A stretch of DNA of 64,000 nt, taken from contig JAIOYZ010000010.1 of NCBI GenBank assembly GCA_021740845.1, positions 1-64,000 of the forward strand. Direction: 5' to 3'. The DNA comes from Bacteroidia bacterium. Its GTDB lineage: Bacteria > Bacteroidota > Bacteroidia > UKL13-3. The notes below the pieces were generated by a model. The model was given only the letters and a program-made list of their open reading frames with translations. It made no database searches and was not told the DNA's origin. Positions 32,993 through 41,171 of the stretch are shown one piece after another. How positions within the stretch are numbered: the stretch's first letter is position 1; the number at the start of each line of letters is the position of its first letter. A program made the position numbers and the translations under genes.

Positions 32993-33937
32993 TCAATTAT
33001 TAATTTCCTTTTTATTGAATTCTATCAGGATTTTTTCTTTGTATAATCCATTAGATGATTGAATATTTAGAAAATACAATCCTTTGTTTAATCCTTCTAA
33101 ATTAATTTCAGCATTTCTTCCCAACTCGGTTTTCTGGTATACTTGCTTCCCAAAGCTATCATAAATTGAAATTTGCTTTGTATTAATATCTTCAAATTCT
33201 AGTTTGAACCAACCCATATTTGGGTTAGGATAAAGTGCCACCCTAATTTTTTTTTGGTTTGAACCTAATCCAACATTACTAAAATCACAGGGCATATTTG
33301 GGGCGTAATAAAATTTATATTTTAGAGTGGTATCCTCATAGCATCTTGTATAGATAAAACTTTCGGAAGTGGTAGTTTGGCCAATTAATTCTATCAAAAA
33401 AGCGTTAGGGTTATGATCTCCATTATTTAGAGAATGTATTAATTTATCGGTATATTTTCCTTTATTGGAATAGCTATTTGGAGTATGAATAGTAAAAGAA
33501 AACACCTTAAGGCTATCCTCAGGACTTATTATGTTTTTTAACCAAGTTATAGTATCAATCGTAATTGTGGCATCCAGTGTTGGAAGGAAATATCCCAAAA
33601 ATAAATCCAATTGGAGAGTATCGTGAATTTGAGCTTTCAAATCAAAGAGTTTTAATTTCTTCCCTTGATAAAAATAATACACAGTTTCATTTATGTTGGT
33701 TAGATAAGTAGCATACTCGTTTAAATATAAATCCGGAAAATCATAATCACTAATAAGTGAGTAAGTATCATTTCCTATCAAAGTGTCTTGAAAGTTATGC
33801 AATCTAAAGTAGCTTTCTACGCCGTTGACATTTCCAGCAATCCCAATATGCCAGTCTGCACCAATTGGAGCAAACTGTGCTTTCAATAAAGAAATGGAGC
33901 TGAGGGTAAAAATCAAAAAAAGTTTAATTTGTTTCAT
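32993..33937 (-). CDS. T9SS-exported protein of unknown function
   Basis: This 314-residue protein has a signal peptide (MKQIKLFLIFTLSSISLLKA, then QF) and a C-terminal type A T9SS sorting domain: VALYPNPNMGWFKLEFEDIN, then SIYDSFGKQVYQKTELG and LNKGLYFLNIQSSNG. The central 200 residues are strand-rich and contain no motif I recognise. It is expected to be secreted to the cell surface. A GGTTTGAACC word lies at 33256 within the gene. Confidence 0.85.
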   Translation of the reverse strand: MKQIKLFLIFTLSSISLLKAQFAPIGADWHIGIAGNVNGVESYFRLHNFQDTLIGNDTYSLISDYDFPDLYLNEYATYLTNINETVYYFYQGKKLKLFDLKAQIHDTLQLDLFLGYFLPTLDATITIDTITWLKNIISPEDSLKVFSFTIHTPNSYSNKGKYTDKLIHSLNNGDHNPNAFLIELIGQTTTSESFIYTRCYEDTTLKYKFYYAPNMPCDFSNVGLGSNQKKIRVALYPNPNMGWFKLEFEDINTKQISIYDSFGKQVYQKTELGRNAEINLEGLNKGLYFLNIQSSNGLYKEKILIEFNKKEINN

Positions 33938-33998
33938 AACTTATATTTTAGGCAAAGTTATTTTCTAAGATTTGGATTTAAATACTAAATATCAATTA

Positions 33999-34766
33999 TT
34001 AATAATATTCATATAAGTCAACTGCATAGTTCAATAAATTGGTTCTTTTTACTGGGTAATCTTTGTCGTTATATCCATATAAATATGCACTTTCAATTTC
34101 CCAATTACCATGTTCATTTTTAACCAAAACTTTAGTGATATTATTTTTTTTGTATCCCAATTCTGGCTGGGGATTTAATTTATTGTCATACTCATATAAA
34201 TACTCTGTTGTATCAATTTTATAACTTAAAAAACGAATTTCAAATTTATTTATAATATTCTGGCCATCGGTAATATCAATTGTTTGCCATTCTTTCCATT
34301 CTCCACCTATAAGACTGGTTGTAATTCTATAATTATTGCCATATTCATAAGTAATCCAATCAACCAACCATGAATCTTCAACCAATATTGAACCTTTTAA
34401 AGGATACATTTTTTCTTCGTTTACCCTATTAGTGTTATCATAATTAATAACGTATTTATAATTATAATCACCAAATTGATGATCTATATAACTACTTAGT
34501 TGCTTTTTTTCATTGTAAATGTAATTATCTCGTTTATAAACAATTTTAGAATTACCACAATTATAAAAGCGATATTCGATTTCTTGTCCAAATAAATTAT
34601 ATAAGTATTCATTAGTAACACCACCTGTAATGAACTTTTTCAATAAATTATTATTGGGCCTTATTGGTTCATCAACAGTACACATTAAATTAAGGAAAGA
34701 AAATAATAAAACAATTGCCTTTCCAAAGTAAAAATTAGTGAAACATTTAAGTTTAAATTTTTTCAT
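33999..34766 (-). CDS. Envelope protein, possibly lipoprotein, with YD-like tyrosine motifs
   Basis: The 255-residue protein has a basic N-terminus and a hydrophobic stretch ending in LFSFLNLMC, an atypical lipobox with Cys 29. The body is rich in paired Tyr with Asp or Asn (INYDNTNRVNEEKM, EYLYEYDNKLNPQPELGY, YLYGYNDKDYPVKR), reminiscent of the short YD-type beta repeats found in DUF4595-like surface proteins. It is co-directional with the T9SS protein 62 bp away. Function unknown. Confidence 0.65.
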   Translation of the reverse strand: MKKFKLKCFTNFYFGKAIVLLFSFLNLMCTVDEPIRPNNNLLKKFITGGVTNEYLYNLFGQEIEYRFYNCGNSKIVYKRDNYIYNEKKQLSSYIDHQFGDYNYKYVINYDNTNRVNEEKMYPLKGSILVEDSWLVDWITYEYGNNYRITTSLIGGEWKEWQTIDITDGQNIINKFEIRFLSYKIDTTEYLYEYDNKLNPQPELGYKKNNITKVLVKNEHGNWEIESAYLYGYNDKDYPVKRTNLLNYAVDLYEYY

Positions 34767-34978
34767 TATGCCATCCTTATTGCAATACTAAAATACAAAA
34801 AACTAACATTTTATTTTATTTTATTAATTAGCAGCACTGTTCTTAATTATACTTCTATTTATGATTGACTCATATGATCAATTTGAAAAAGGTAAATGCT
34901 TAGACCAAAAAATAAGGTATAAAAGCATTTGTAGCTATTTTTTCGATAATCTTATTGCAAGGAATGGAAATTTAGGGC
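34767..34978. other. AT-rich spacer downstream of dinD
   Basis: No gene, repeat or strong hairpin is seen in this 212-bp spacer. Confidence 0.4.
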
Positions 34979-35824
34979 CTACTTTTTCTTAAGTTTCTTT
35001 GTTGTTTTAAGTAGTTTTTTATCCTCAGCCTTTACTTTCCTCTCAACTTTTTTTAGGTCTTCCTCTACAGGTAAATCTTCAGGCTTAATTCCACTTTTTA
35101 ATAATAAACCTCTTACATCTTTATTATTTTTAACATGCTCTTTTGAAATTTCAGTTTCTGTTAATTGGTTAATCTTACGAATATTTACGTTAGTAAGTTC
35201 ATTTGCAAAATCTTTAGCTTTGATTGTGATAGTAGGTAAGAAATCTGCTAAAGGTCTGTTACTTGGCACACCCAATATTAATTTCATATCTATGGTAGAT
35301 TTACCTCCAAAGAGCGCGTGGTCACCTTTACTTCTAATTCTACCAAAACCAATACTATCTATTCCTTTTTGAAAAATAAAACCAGATAGCTCTTTTTCTG
35401 AAATACTTAATTTTTCTCTTGCTTGTAATCTTTCCCAATTTTTTAATCGTTGTTCTAATAGTTCTTGCTTTCTTGTTTGAACAGCAAAATAGTTCATAGC
35501 AAATGCAATTTCATCCTTTTTAGGATCTCCATTTTGGGCAATTAAATAACAAGCATATCTGGTTAAGATAATATCCTCAATATCTCGCTTTGCACCGGAG
35601 CCAAGGACAACCATTTTGCTGACGTCAGCAAAATGGTCTAAGACATCTTGCTTCGCATTAAAACAAGCCATTTTAGCTTTATCAATTACTAGTAAAAAAT
35701 TCCGCCATTGAGTATATCCAAGAAGCATTTGCAGGTCGCGAGCAAACCAATATTCAACATCTTCGTTTTGATTAACAACTAATTCAAAGCTGCTATGAAG
35801 TTTCGAAATAATTTCCTTTTTCAT
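34979..35824 (-). CDS. dinD: DNA-damage-inducible protein D (DinD, BRO-N type)
   Basis: The 281-residue product aligns by eye with E. coli DinD. It has EYWFARDLQMLLGYTQWRNF at residues about 24-43, then DHFADVSKMV, and GSGAKRDIEDIILTRYACYL followed by IAQNGDP. A helical region and a very basic, Lys-rich C-terminus follow. DinD of E. coli inhibits RecA filament function and is LexA-controlled; I see no clear LexA site of a known type here. The codons for HFADVSKM sit inside a perfect 28-bp palindrome at 35610-35637, which recurs 590 bp upstream of the gene. Confidence 0.88.
   Translation of the reverse strand: MKKEIISKLHSSFELVVNQNEDVEYWFARDLQMLLGYTQWRNFLLVIDKAKMACFNAKQDVLDHFADVSKMVVLGSGAKRDIEDIILTRYACYLIAQNGDPKKDEIAFAMNYFAVQTRKQELLEQRLKNWERLQAREKLSISEKELSGFIFQKGIDSIGFGRIRSKGDHALFGGKSTIDMKLILGVPSNRPLADFLPTITIKAKDFANELTNVNIRKINQLTETEISKEHVKNNKDVRGLLLKSGIKPEDLPVEEDLKKVERKVKAEDKKLLKTTKKLKKK
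35610..35637. repeat. 28-bp perfect palindrome inside dinD
   Basis: The left half is ACCATTTTGCTGAC and the right half its exact reverse complement, with centre AC|GT. It encodes the conserved HFADVSKMV stretch of DinD on the minus strand. An identical copy lies at 36414-36441. Confidence 0.95.
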
Positions 35825-36672
35825 GTTTTAATTTTTTTGGCTAATTCAATTATTTATCTTCTAGTTTTATTGTCGGCAAAATCAGTTTATTTAATTTCTC
35901 ATTTAAAATTAGTGTGTACAAGATAAATATTGAAAAATGGCTATTGTGTAAACGAATATAAAAATTCTAATTGACTCCTATTTGTGTCTCTGGATCAACT
36001 TTACTAATTCAATCAAATTGAAAGAAATAGTAGTAAAGTGAGAAAGGAAAAGACTTTAATAATATTACTTTTAGTAAGAGGTATTTAAATCATCAAAGAG
36101 GAACTATTCTATTTAATGATAAAACTATATTTACAATTTTGAAAATTCGTATGAAGTCCAATAAATACAGCTAATAACAAGAAAAGAAGAAAAATTTAAT
36201 GTATTTTTTTTTATGGTAAATTAAAAATTTTAAACTTATTGTTTTTATTAATCTGCTTCATAAAAACCCTTAAGGAATTTAAAAATATGACTGGCCAAAT
36301 CCTCAAAATTATTTTTCCTATTTCTAGGAAATAAAAATATTTAGGCCAAATGAAAACAAAACTATAAGAGCAAAAGTGGAAAAATAATGGATGAAAAATT
36401 GAAAAAAAAGGTGACCATTTTGCTGACGTCAGCAAAATGGTTAAAGGCCCATCAAAACAAGTGTTTCGAGCATATTTGATTTTTTGAAAATTGAAAAAAT
36501 TGGAAGCAAAAAAGGAATATAAAATTTTAGTGTCTGAATAAAATTCTACAACTAAAATTGAAACCAAATTGGTTCAAACCGAATTATTTTTTTGAATAAT
36601 ATTTAAACCAATATAATAAAACTCTACAAATTAAATGCTGAAATATTAATGTAAATATTTTCAGACTTTCAT
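35825..36672. other. Long gene-free region upstream of dinD
   Basis: About 850 bp, very AT-rich, without a credible gene. It contains the second copy of the 28-bp palindrome (36414-36441) and a GGTTCAAACCGAA word (36571). A 118-codon minus-strand frame (36211-36567) has low-complexity Phe/Ile-rich content and is not supported. The dinD promoter should lie near the left end. Confidence 0.6.
36414..36441. repeat. 28-bp perfect palindrome upstream of dinD
   Basis: It is identical to the palindrome inside dinD, half-site ACCATTTTGCTGAC plus reverse complement. Similarity stops at its edges: the flanks GTG and TAA differ from ACA and CTA in the gene. It is therefore not a remnant of a longer gene duplication that can still be seen. 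Confidence 0.95.
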
Positions 36673-37446
36673 TTACTGCTTGGTGTTTTGCAGGTATTTT
36701 ATCCAGTTCCCAAAATTAAATATTGCCTCCTGATTGGGATTTGAAAAGAATTTAGAAAGTTCTTGGTTCAACCATTTTTCTATTTCTTGATAGCTCAACA
36801 ATTTATTTTCTACGGAAGAAATAATATTGCTTTGGGTTGTAAAATATAGAATCAAATCGCTCATTGTAAATGATACTTTATTATTATATTTTTCTTCGGA
36901 TAGCAGGATAAAATTCGATTCAATTAATTTACCATTTGACCAATTATAACTATCATTCCTTTTAGGAGCAGGAAATTTTGAAAGGTAGGTCTTTTCGTGC
37001 CATTGTTTAAATTCAGTGTTACCTTCCATTTCGGCTAAAAAGAAATTATCATAAAGTATTAAATGCGATTTACTCTTCAAGATTCGCTTGGCTTCCAACA
37101 AAAACATATCAATATCAAACCAATGAATGCCTGAGCAAACAGTAATTAAATTGAAAAAATTACTATCAAATGGTTGCTTTTCTGCATTTGCTAATTGGTA
37201 ATGAATATTCTCTTTATTCAATGCAAAATCCAACATGGATTTTGAACTATCGGTACCATAAACATTTGTTGCAATTTCTAATAAAGCCTGGGTAGAAAGA
37301 CCTGTGCCACAAGCAATATCTAATGCGTTTTCTAATCTATTTTCAAGGCATAGATACTCTTTGATTTTTTGAATAGCCAAATAGTGAAAATAGGGCCTTC
37401 CTTTAGAATACCTTTCTGCTGTAGCTTGGGGTGAAAAATAATTCAT
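36673..37446 (-). CDS. Class I SAM-dependent methyltransferase (1)
   Basis: The 257-residue protein begins FSPQATAERYSKGRPYFHYL, typical of UbiE/COQ5-like methyltransferases acting on small molecules. The SAM motif I is ALDIACGTGLSTQAL (residues about 41-55), motif II includes VYGTDSSKSMLDFA, and GIHWFDIDMFLLEAKRILK follows. The substrate cannot be named. It begins 5 bp after a second methyltransferase gene and is the last gene of the ten-gene minus-strand cluster. Confidence 0.85.
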   Translation of the reverse strand: MNYFSPQATAERYSKGRPYFHYLAIQKIKEYLCLENRLENALDIACGTGLSTQALLEIATNVYGTDSSKSMLDFALNKENIHYQLANAEKQPFDSNFFNLITVCSGIHWFDIDMFLLEAKRILKSKSHLILYDNFFLAEMEGNTEFKQWHEKTYLSKFPAPKRNDSYNWSNGKLIESNFILLSEEKYNNKVSFTMSDLILYFTTQSNIISSVENKLLSYQEIEKWLNQELSKFFSNPNQEAIFNFGNWIKYLQNTKQ

Positions 37447-37451
37447 GGTAC

Positions 37452-38282
37452 TTATAGCTTTTCACCTTCCATAAAAACCATGGGAACTGTTAAGGTTAAT
37501 CCATTATTTTCTTTAGAATGGTCATTTAAATTTTGCTCCAAGGCAGAAAAAATTTCCTCTAAATCTTCTTTTGTAAAAAGTTTGAGCCAAGAAGAAAGCC
37601 ATCCCAATTTAATAAAGTAATGATTAAGAAATGCAGTCCCATCCACAAATTTCATTTCGAAACTATCTTCAAAAATTCTGGAAACTTTAAAACCATTTGT
37701 GGTAAATAGAGTTGAAATACTTTCTATACTTCCTCTATGTTCTTCCTCCTTCTTTAGGTTAACTATATAAGATTCTTTGCCAATTTGTTTGAGGGTTAAA
37801 TAAAATATTTCATAAAATTTATTCCAATGTCCATTTAAGTTTGATGTTAAAACAAGCTGACCATTTAGCTTTAATACTCTGCTACATTCTTTAAATACCT
37901 CGTTGGGATTATCAAAATTATTAATGCCTAAATTGGATACAATTAAATCAATTGTTTGGTTCGGAAATGGAATTGCTACTGCAGAGCTTTCAATTATTTC
38001 TACGTTTGTAAGACCATAGTTAATAATTTTTTGCTTCGCTCTATTAGTTGCGTTGACCCAAGGATCTATTCCATAAAGTTTACATGAACTTCCCAATCTC
38101 CCAGCCAATTCCATTATTGGAAATCCAGCACCAGAACCAATATCTATGACGGTTAAATTAGGTTTTATATTTAAATGCTTTAGTAAGAGAATCCCAAAAT
38201 AAGCGCTCCATAAGGGCAATTCATCAAAGGTATTGATGAATGCTTCATTGTCATCAAACTGATAGTTCAAATAAGCAGTCAT
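37452..38282 (-). CDS. Class I SAM-dependent methyltransferase (2)
   Basis: The 276-residue protein has the SAM motifs LTVIDIGSGAGFPIMELAGR (residues about 45-60), YGIDPWVNATNRAKQKI and LIVSNLGINNFDNPNEVFKE. It belongs to the same broad fold as its neighbour, but the two differ too much to be a recent duplication. It lies 20 bp after the OsmC gene in the cluster. The substrate is unknown. Confidence 0.85.
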   Translation of the reverse strand: MTAYLNYQFDDNEAFINTFDELPLWSAYFGILLLKHLNIKPNLTVIDIGSGAGFPIMELAGRLGSSCKLYGIDPWVNATNRAKQKIINYGLTNVEIIESSAVAIPFPNQTIDLIVSNLGINNFDNPNEVFKECSRVLKLNGQLVLTSNLNGHWNKFYEIFYLTLKQIGKESYIVNLKKEEEHRGSIESISTLFTTNGFKVSRIFEDSFEMKFVDGTAFLNHYFIKLGWLSSWLKLFTKEDLEEIFSALEQNLNDHSKENNGLTLTVPMVFMEGEKL

Positions 38283-38302
38283 AGGTATTTACATATTAAT
38301 TT

Positions 38303-38776
38303 CTATTCAATCGCTTTGCAAAGAGGAAAGCACTTTATCTCAAAATTAACCGAATTGGCGATATAACAAATTTCATGTGCTTTATGGTGTAACTCAATAG
38401 CTTTTTCAATCATAGATTTTTCTGCAACAACTATTTCTGGGTTCAAACATACCTCTTTAAAACTGCCACCACCATTTGCATTTTCAATCATTATTCCAGT
38501 TGCATAGTCTTTATATTCGGTTACAATTATTCCTTCCATAGCACATACATACAAATAGGAAAGCATGTGGCAAGAAGAAATGGCACTTACCAATAAATCT
38601 TCTGGGTTTAATTTTGATTTATCACCCACTGCGGCATTATCTGTGGTGAGGTGCAACTCGGGCTTGCCATCAATTGATACGGTATGACTACGGTCATAAG
38701 TTCTAATATTCTTTGTTCCTTCAACTTTGTTTCCTTGCCAAATGGCGGTGAGTTTAAAATTGTGTTGGTGTGTCAT
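38303..38776 (-). CDS. OsmC-family peroxidase-like protein
   Basis: This 157-residue protein shows the OsmC layout: strand-rich N-terminus, then NPEDLLVSAISSCHMLSYLY with the first reactive Cys, and a second Cys near the C-terminus (NSVNFEIKC). OsmC/Ohr proteins reduce organic hydroperoxides with thiols. It overlaps no gene but stands in the middle of the cluster, between a carbon-nitrogen hydrolase and a methyltransferase. Confidence 0.88.
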   Translation of the reverse strand: MTHQHNFKLTAIWQGNKVEGTKNIRTYDRSHTVSIDGKPELHLTTDNAAVGDKSKLNPEDLLVSAISSCHMLSYLYVCAMEGIIVTEYKDYATGIMIENANGGGSFKEVCLNPEIVVAEKSMIEKAIELHHKAHEICYIANSVNFEIKCFPLCKAIE

Positions 38777-38777
38777 A

Positions 38778-38870
38778 TTAAAATGAAATAATGGTGTTCT
38801 CTAAATAGTTTTCTAATACTGCTCGTGTGTCTGATTCACTGAAGAATCGTTTTTCTAAATCTATATTCAT
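38778..38870 (-). CDS. Very small ORF upstream of OsmC
   Basis: A 30-codon frame reads MNIDLEKRFFSESDTRAVLE and then NYLENTIISF. It ends 1 bp before the OsmC start codon region and starts 10 bp after the end of the carbon-nitrogen hydrolase gene's neighbour space. The composition is protein-like and the spacing suits an operon, but no family is known. It may be a leader peptide or a remnant of a larger gene. Confidence 0.3.
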   Translation of the reverse strand: MNIDLEKRFFSESDTRAVLENYLENTIISF

Positions 38871-38880
38871 TAGCGTTAAA

Positions 38881-39582
38881 TTAAAATTCAACAATCAATA
38901 AATTTTCTTCGGTACTGTTTAAATTAGAAACGAGTTCCCCTTTCGCATTCCAAAAGGCACTTTTTCCTGCTCCTGGTAAATTGAAAGAATTACCGATATA
39001 GTTTGCTATTAAAATATTCATGGAATAATTTTTGGCATATAAACCTAATTGTTTGTAGGCCTCGTCAATTCCATTTGGGGTATAAAAAATGCCTGCTAGG
39101 TAAAGGTTTGAACCAAGTTTACTAGCATTTTCGGGATGAATAGCATGGCTTATATCTGCACATATAGCAAAGGAAATTTTCTCATCCTTCCATTCAATTA
39201 ATGGATTTAGACTGTTCCCTGGTGAAAAATATTGTTCTTCCCCATCGTGTAAAAACTGTTTGGTATAAATGCAGGAGCTTCCACTTGGAGAAAAAATAAA
39301 AGAGCCAATAAACAACTCAGAATTTATACTAATTGGAGCACCCACAACTATATACATTTGGTGGTGTTTCGCTTTTTCAATAAAAACACATAAACGCGAA
39401 TCCCCCAAGGTAAAGGAAAGAGAACTTGCCAATGCTCGTTCATAGCCTGTTAACGACAATTCAGGAAACAAAATCAAATCTACTTTTTCTAGCGCTGCTA
39501 GTTCTATCATTCGAAGATGGTTTTGGATATTGGCATTTGTATTCTGTTCAAATGCTTGAATTTGTGCTGCTGCAATTTTCAT
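38881..39582 (-). CDS. Carbon-nitrogen hydrolase (nitrilase superfamily)
   Basis: The 233-residue protein has the nitrilase triad: Glu41 in LILFPELSLTGYE, Lys108 in CIYTKQFLHDGEE and Cys141 in ISFAICADISHAIHP. The superfamily hydrolyses amides or nitriles of small molecules. It is short for the family, because the usual C-terminal tail is reduced. It lies 73 bp downstream of a GNAT gene in the cluster. A GGTTTGAACC word falls within it at 39105. Confidence 0.88.
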   Translation of the reverse strand: MKIAAAQIQAFEQNTNANIQNHLRMIELAALEKVDLILFPELSLTGYERALASSLSFTLGDSRLCVFIEKAKHHQMYIVVGAPISINSELFIGSFIFSPSGSSCIYTKQFLHDGEEQYFSPGNSLNPLIEWKDEKISFAICADISHAIHPENASKLGSNLYLAGIFYTPNGIDEAYKQLGLYAKNYSMNILIANYIGNSFNLPGAGKSAFWNAKGELVSNLNSTEENLLIVEF

Positions 39583-39655
39583 TTGATTACGCTATCTGTT
39601 TCATTAATTTATTTCTATAGGGATGAAACCCTTTGCTTAGAAAAAATTTCAATCT

Positions 39656-40198
39656 TCATTTTTTATTCCATTCCTCTTTGGTAATTTCCAACCAATCGCA
39701 GCGAACATTCCATAAAGGGAAATCAAATTTTTCAATAAACTTCAAACCACATTTTTCCAAGGCTCGTCTCGAAGCTTTGTTATCAATATTTGCTGTTCCA
39801 TAAATGACATTCAATTTCAACTCATTAAATCCGTAGGCCAAAGCGGCTTTTGCAGATTCTGTGGCATAACCTTTACCCCAATATTTTGGATGAAATCGGT
39901 AACCTACATCATAGAAATTGATATGATTGTTTTCGTATTCCTTGATAAATTTCAATCCACTCCAACCAATAAATTTGCCCGATTCTTTTTCTATCACCGC
40001 CCATCTTCCAATTCCATTGTCCTCATATTGTTGGCGAATATTTTGAATAACCTCTTTGATTTGTTCCCTATTGCTTACAGGGTTATTGCCTAAATATATA
40101 TGCACATCAGGATTTGAATCCATTTCAAAAAAGGCCTCTTCATCAGTAGGCAGAATATCTCTTAAAATTAGTCGCTCTGTTTCTATGTAAAATCTCAT
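39656..40198 (-). CDS. GNAT acetyltransferase (RimJ/RimL-like)
   Basis: The 180-residue protein has the RimJ/L pattern: ETERLILRDILPTDEEAFFE at the start, VGYRFHPKYWGKGYATESAK for acetyl-CoA binding, and NIDNKASRRALEKCGLKF near the end. It probably acetylates the alpha-amino group of a protein or a small amine. It overlaps the upstream GNAT gene by 4 bp (ATGA), which indicates translational coupling. Confidence 0.85.
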   Translation of the reverse strand: MRFYIETERLILRDILPTDEEAFFEMDSNPDVHIYLGNNPVSNREQIKEVIQNIRQQYEDNGIGRWAVIEKESGKFIGWSGLKFIKEYENNHINFYDVGYRFHPKYWGKGYATESAKAALAYGFNELKLNVIYGTANIDNKASRRALEKCGLKFIEKFDFPLWNVRCDWLEITKEEWNKK

Positions 40199-40665
40199 AA
40201 AATAAATTTTCTTAATGTTGGTTCAATATGGTGAATAAAACCTTCTTTAACATAAACCTTTTCTCCCTCCTTTGTGGCATGTAAGTCGAATGCGGTAATG
40301 CCATTTTTCTTTCCTTCTTCCACCAATGAATTTAAGATTCCTTTGCAAATTCCCATTCTTCTATATTTAGGAACGGTATACATATTCATGATATAGCCCC
40401 ACTTTCCAGAAGGATTTTTGAAATTGCCTGGCATTTCTCTTAAATGGCAAGAACCAATTCCTGCAACCATTCCATCACATTTTGCAATAAAAGAAATACA
40501 TGAATTTTCAGTTGTTGCCTTCGAAAAATATTGAGTCATTTGCTTCCTTAACAAAAGAATAGCTTCCTCATTTTGTGGACCCGCCAATTCGAGTGCAAAC
40601 AAAATTCTGTTTTCAACCAAAATGAAAACATCGTCTATAGTGGCTTTGTGATAAGTAATATTCAT
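40195..40665 (-). CDS. GNAT acetyltransferase (2)
   Basis: This 156-residue GNAT contains YIMNMYTVPKYRRMGICKGI, where R-x-x-G-x-C/G-x-G/A is the acetyl-CoA pyrophosphate loop, and a final GITAFDLHATKEGEKVYVKE. It overlaps both neighbours by 4 bp. No substrate can be assigned. Confidence 0.85.
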   Translation of the reverse strand: MNITYHKATIDDVFILVENRILFALELAGPQNEEAILLLRKQMTQYFSKATTENSCISFIAKCDGMVAGIGSCHLREMPGNFKNPSGKWGYIMNMYTVPKYRRMGICKGILNSLVEEGKKNGITAFDLHATKEGEKVYVKEGFIHHIEPTLRKFIL

Positions 40666-41171
40666 AGCAATTCCATGGTATAAATATAAAACACCTTTCC
40701 GAAAACTGGTTCAATTTCTTTATGTCTTATAAAACCAAGACTTTCATAAATATGTCGGGCCGCATTTTGAAACTCCGATGTATGCAAAGCAATAGTTTTT
40801 TCTCCTGTTTCAATTGCTTTATCAATGCATTTTTGAGTTAATATTTTACCTATTCCATTGCCTTCAAAATTGGGATGAACACCCACATACCTAATATACG
40901 ACCATTCAGTAGGAAAATACAACCATGGATTTCCACTAGGAATAAGAAAGGCCATACCCACAAGATCATTTTCTGATTCACAAACAAACCCAGTTACCGT
41001 ATCTAATAAATTTAGAAAATTAGTATCGTTGTTAAAGTTTTCTTCCCACTTAGTCCAATTCTCTTGCGTTAGTATTGGCTTAAACTGCCCATATGCAAGC
41101 AATCCCAATTGTTGAATTTGCTTTAAATCAGATTTAGTTGCTGTTCTATAATTTAATTTTTGTTTGTTCAT
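40662..41171 (-). CDS. GNAT acetyltransferase (3)
   Basis: The 169-residue GNAT carries YIRYVGVHPNFEGNGIGKIL with the acetyl-CoA loop and ARHIYESLGFIRHKEIEPVF at the end. It follows directly on the stop of the racemase-fusion gene and overlaps GNAT 2 by 4 bp. The row of three GNATs with tight overlaps shows co-translation. Confidence 0.88.
   Translation of the reverse strand: MNKQKLNYRTATKSDLKQIQQLGLLAYGQFKPILTQENWTKWEENFNNDTNFLNLLDTVTGFVCESENDLVGMAFLIPSGNPWLYFPTEWSYIRYVGVHPNFEGNGIGKILTQKCIDKAIETGEKTIALHTSEFQNAARHIYESLGFIRHKEIEPVFGKVFYIYTMELL

Noticed and set aside
32843-33046. 67-codon plus-strand frame after the DUF5686 gene
   Set aside because: It is a translation of the GGGGACAGCTCT repeats running into the 3' end of a convergent gene.
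36211-36567. 118-codon minus-strand frame upstream of dinD
   Set aside because: It is Phe/Ile/Ser-rich translation of AT-rich DNA, spans the palindrome and has no start context or similarity.
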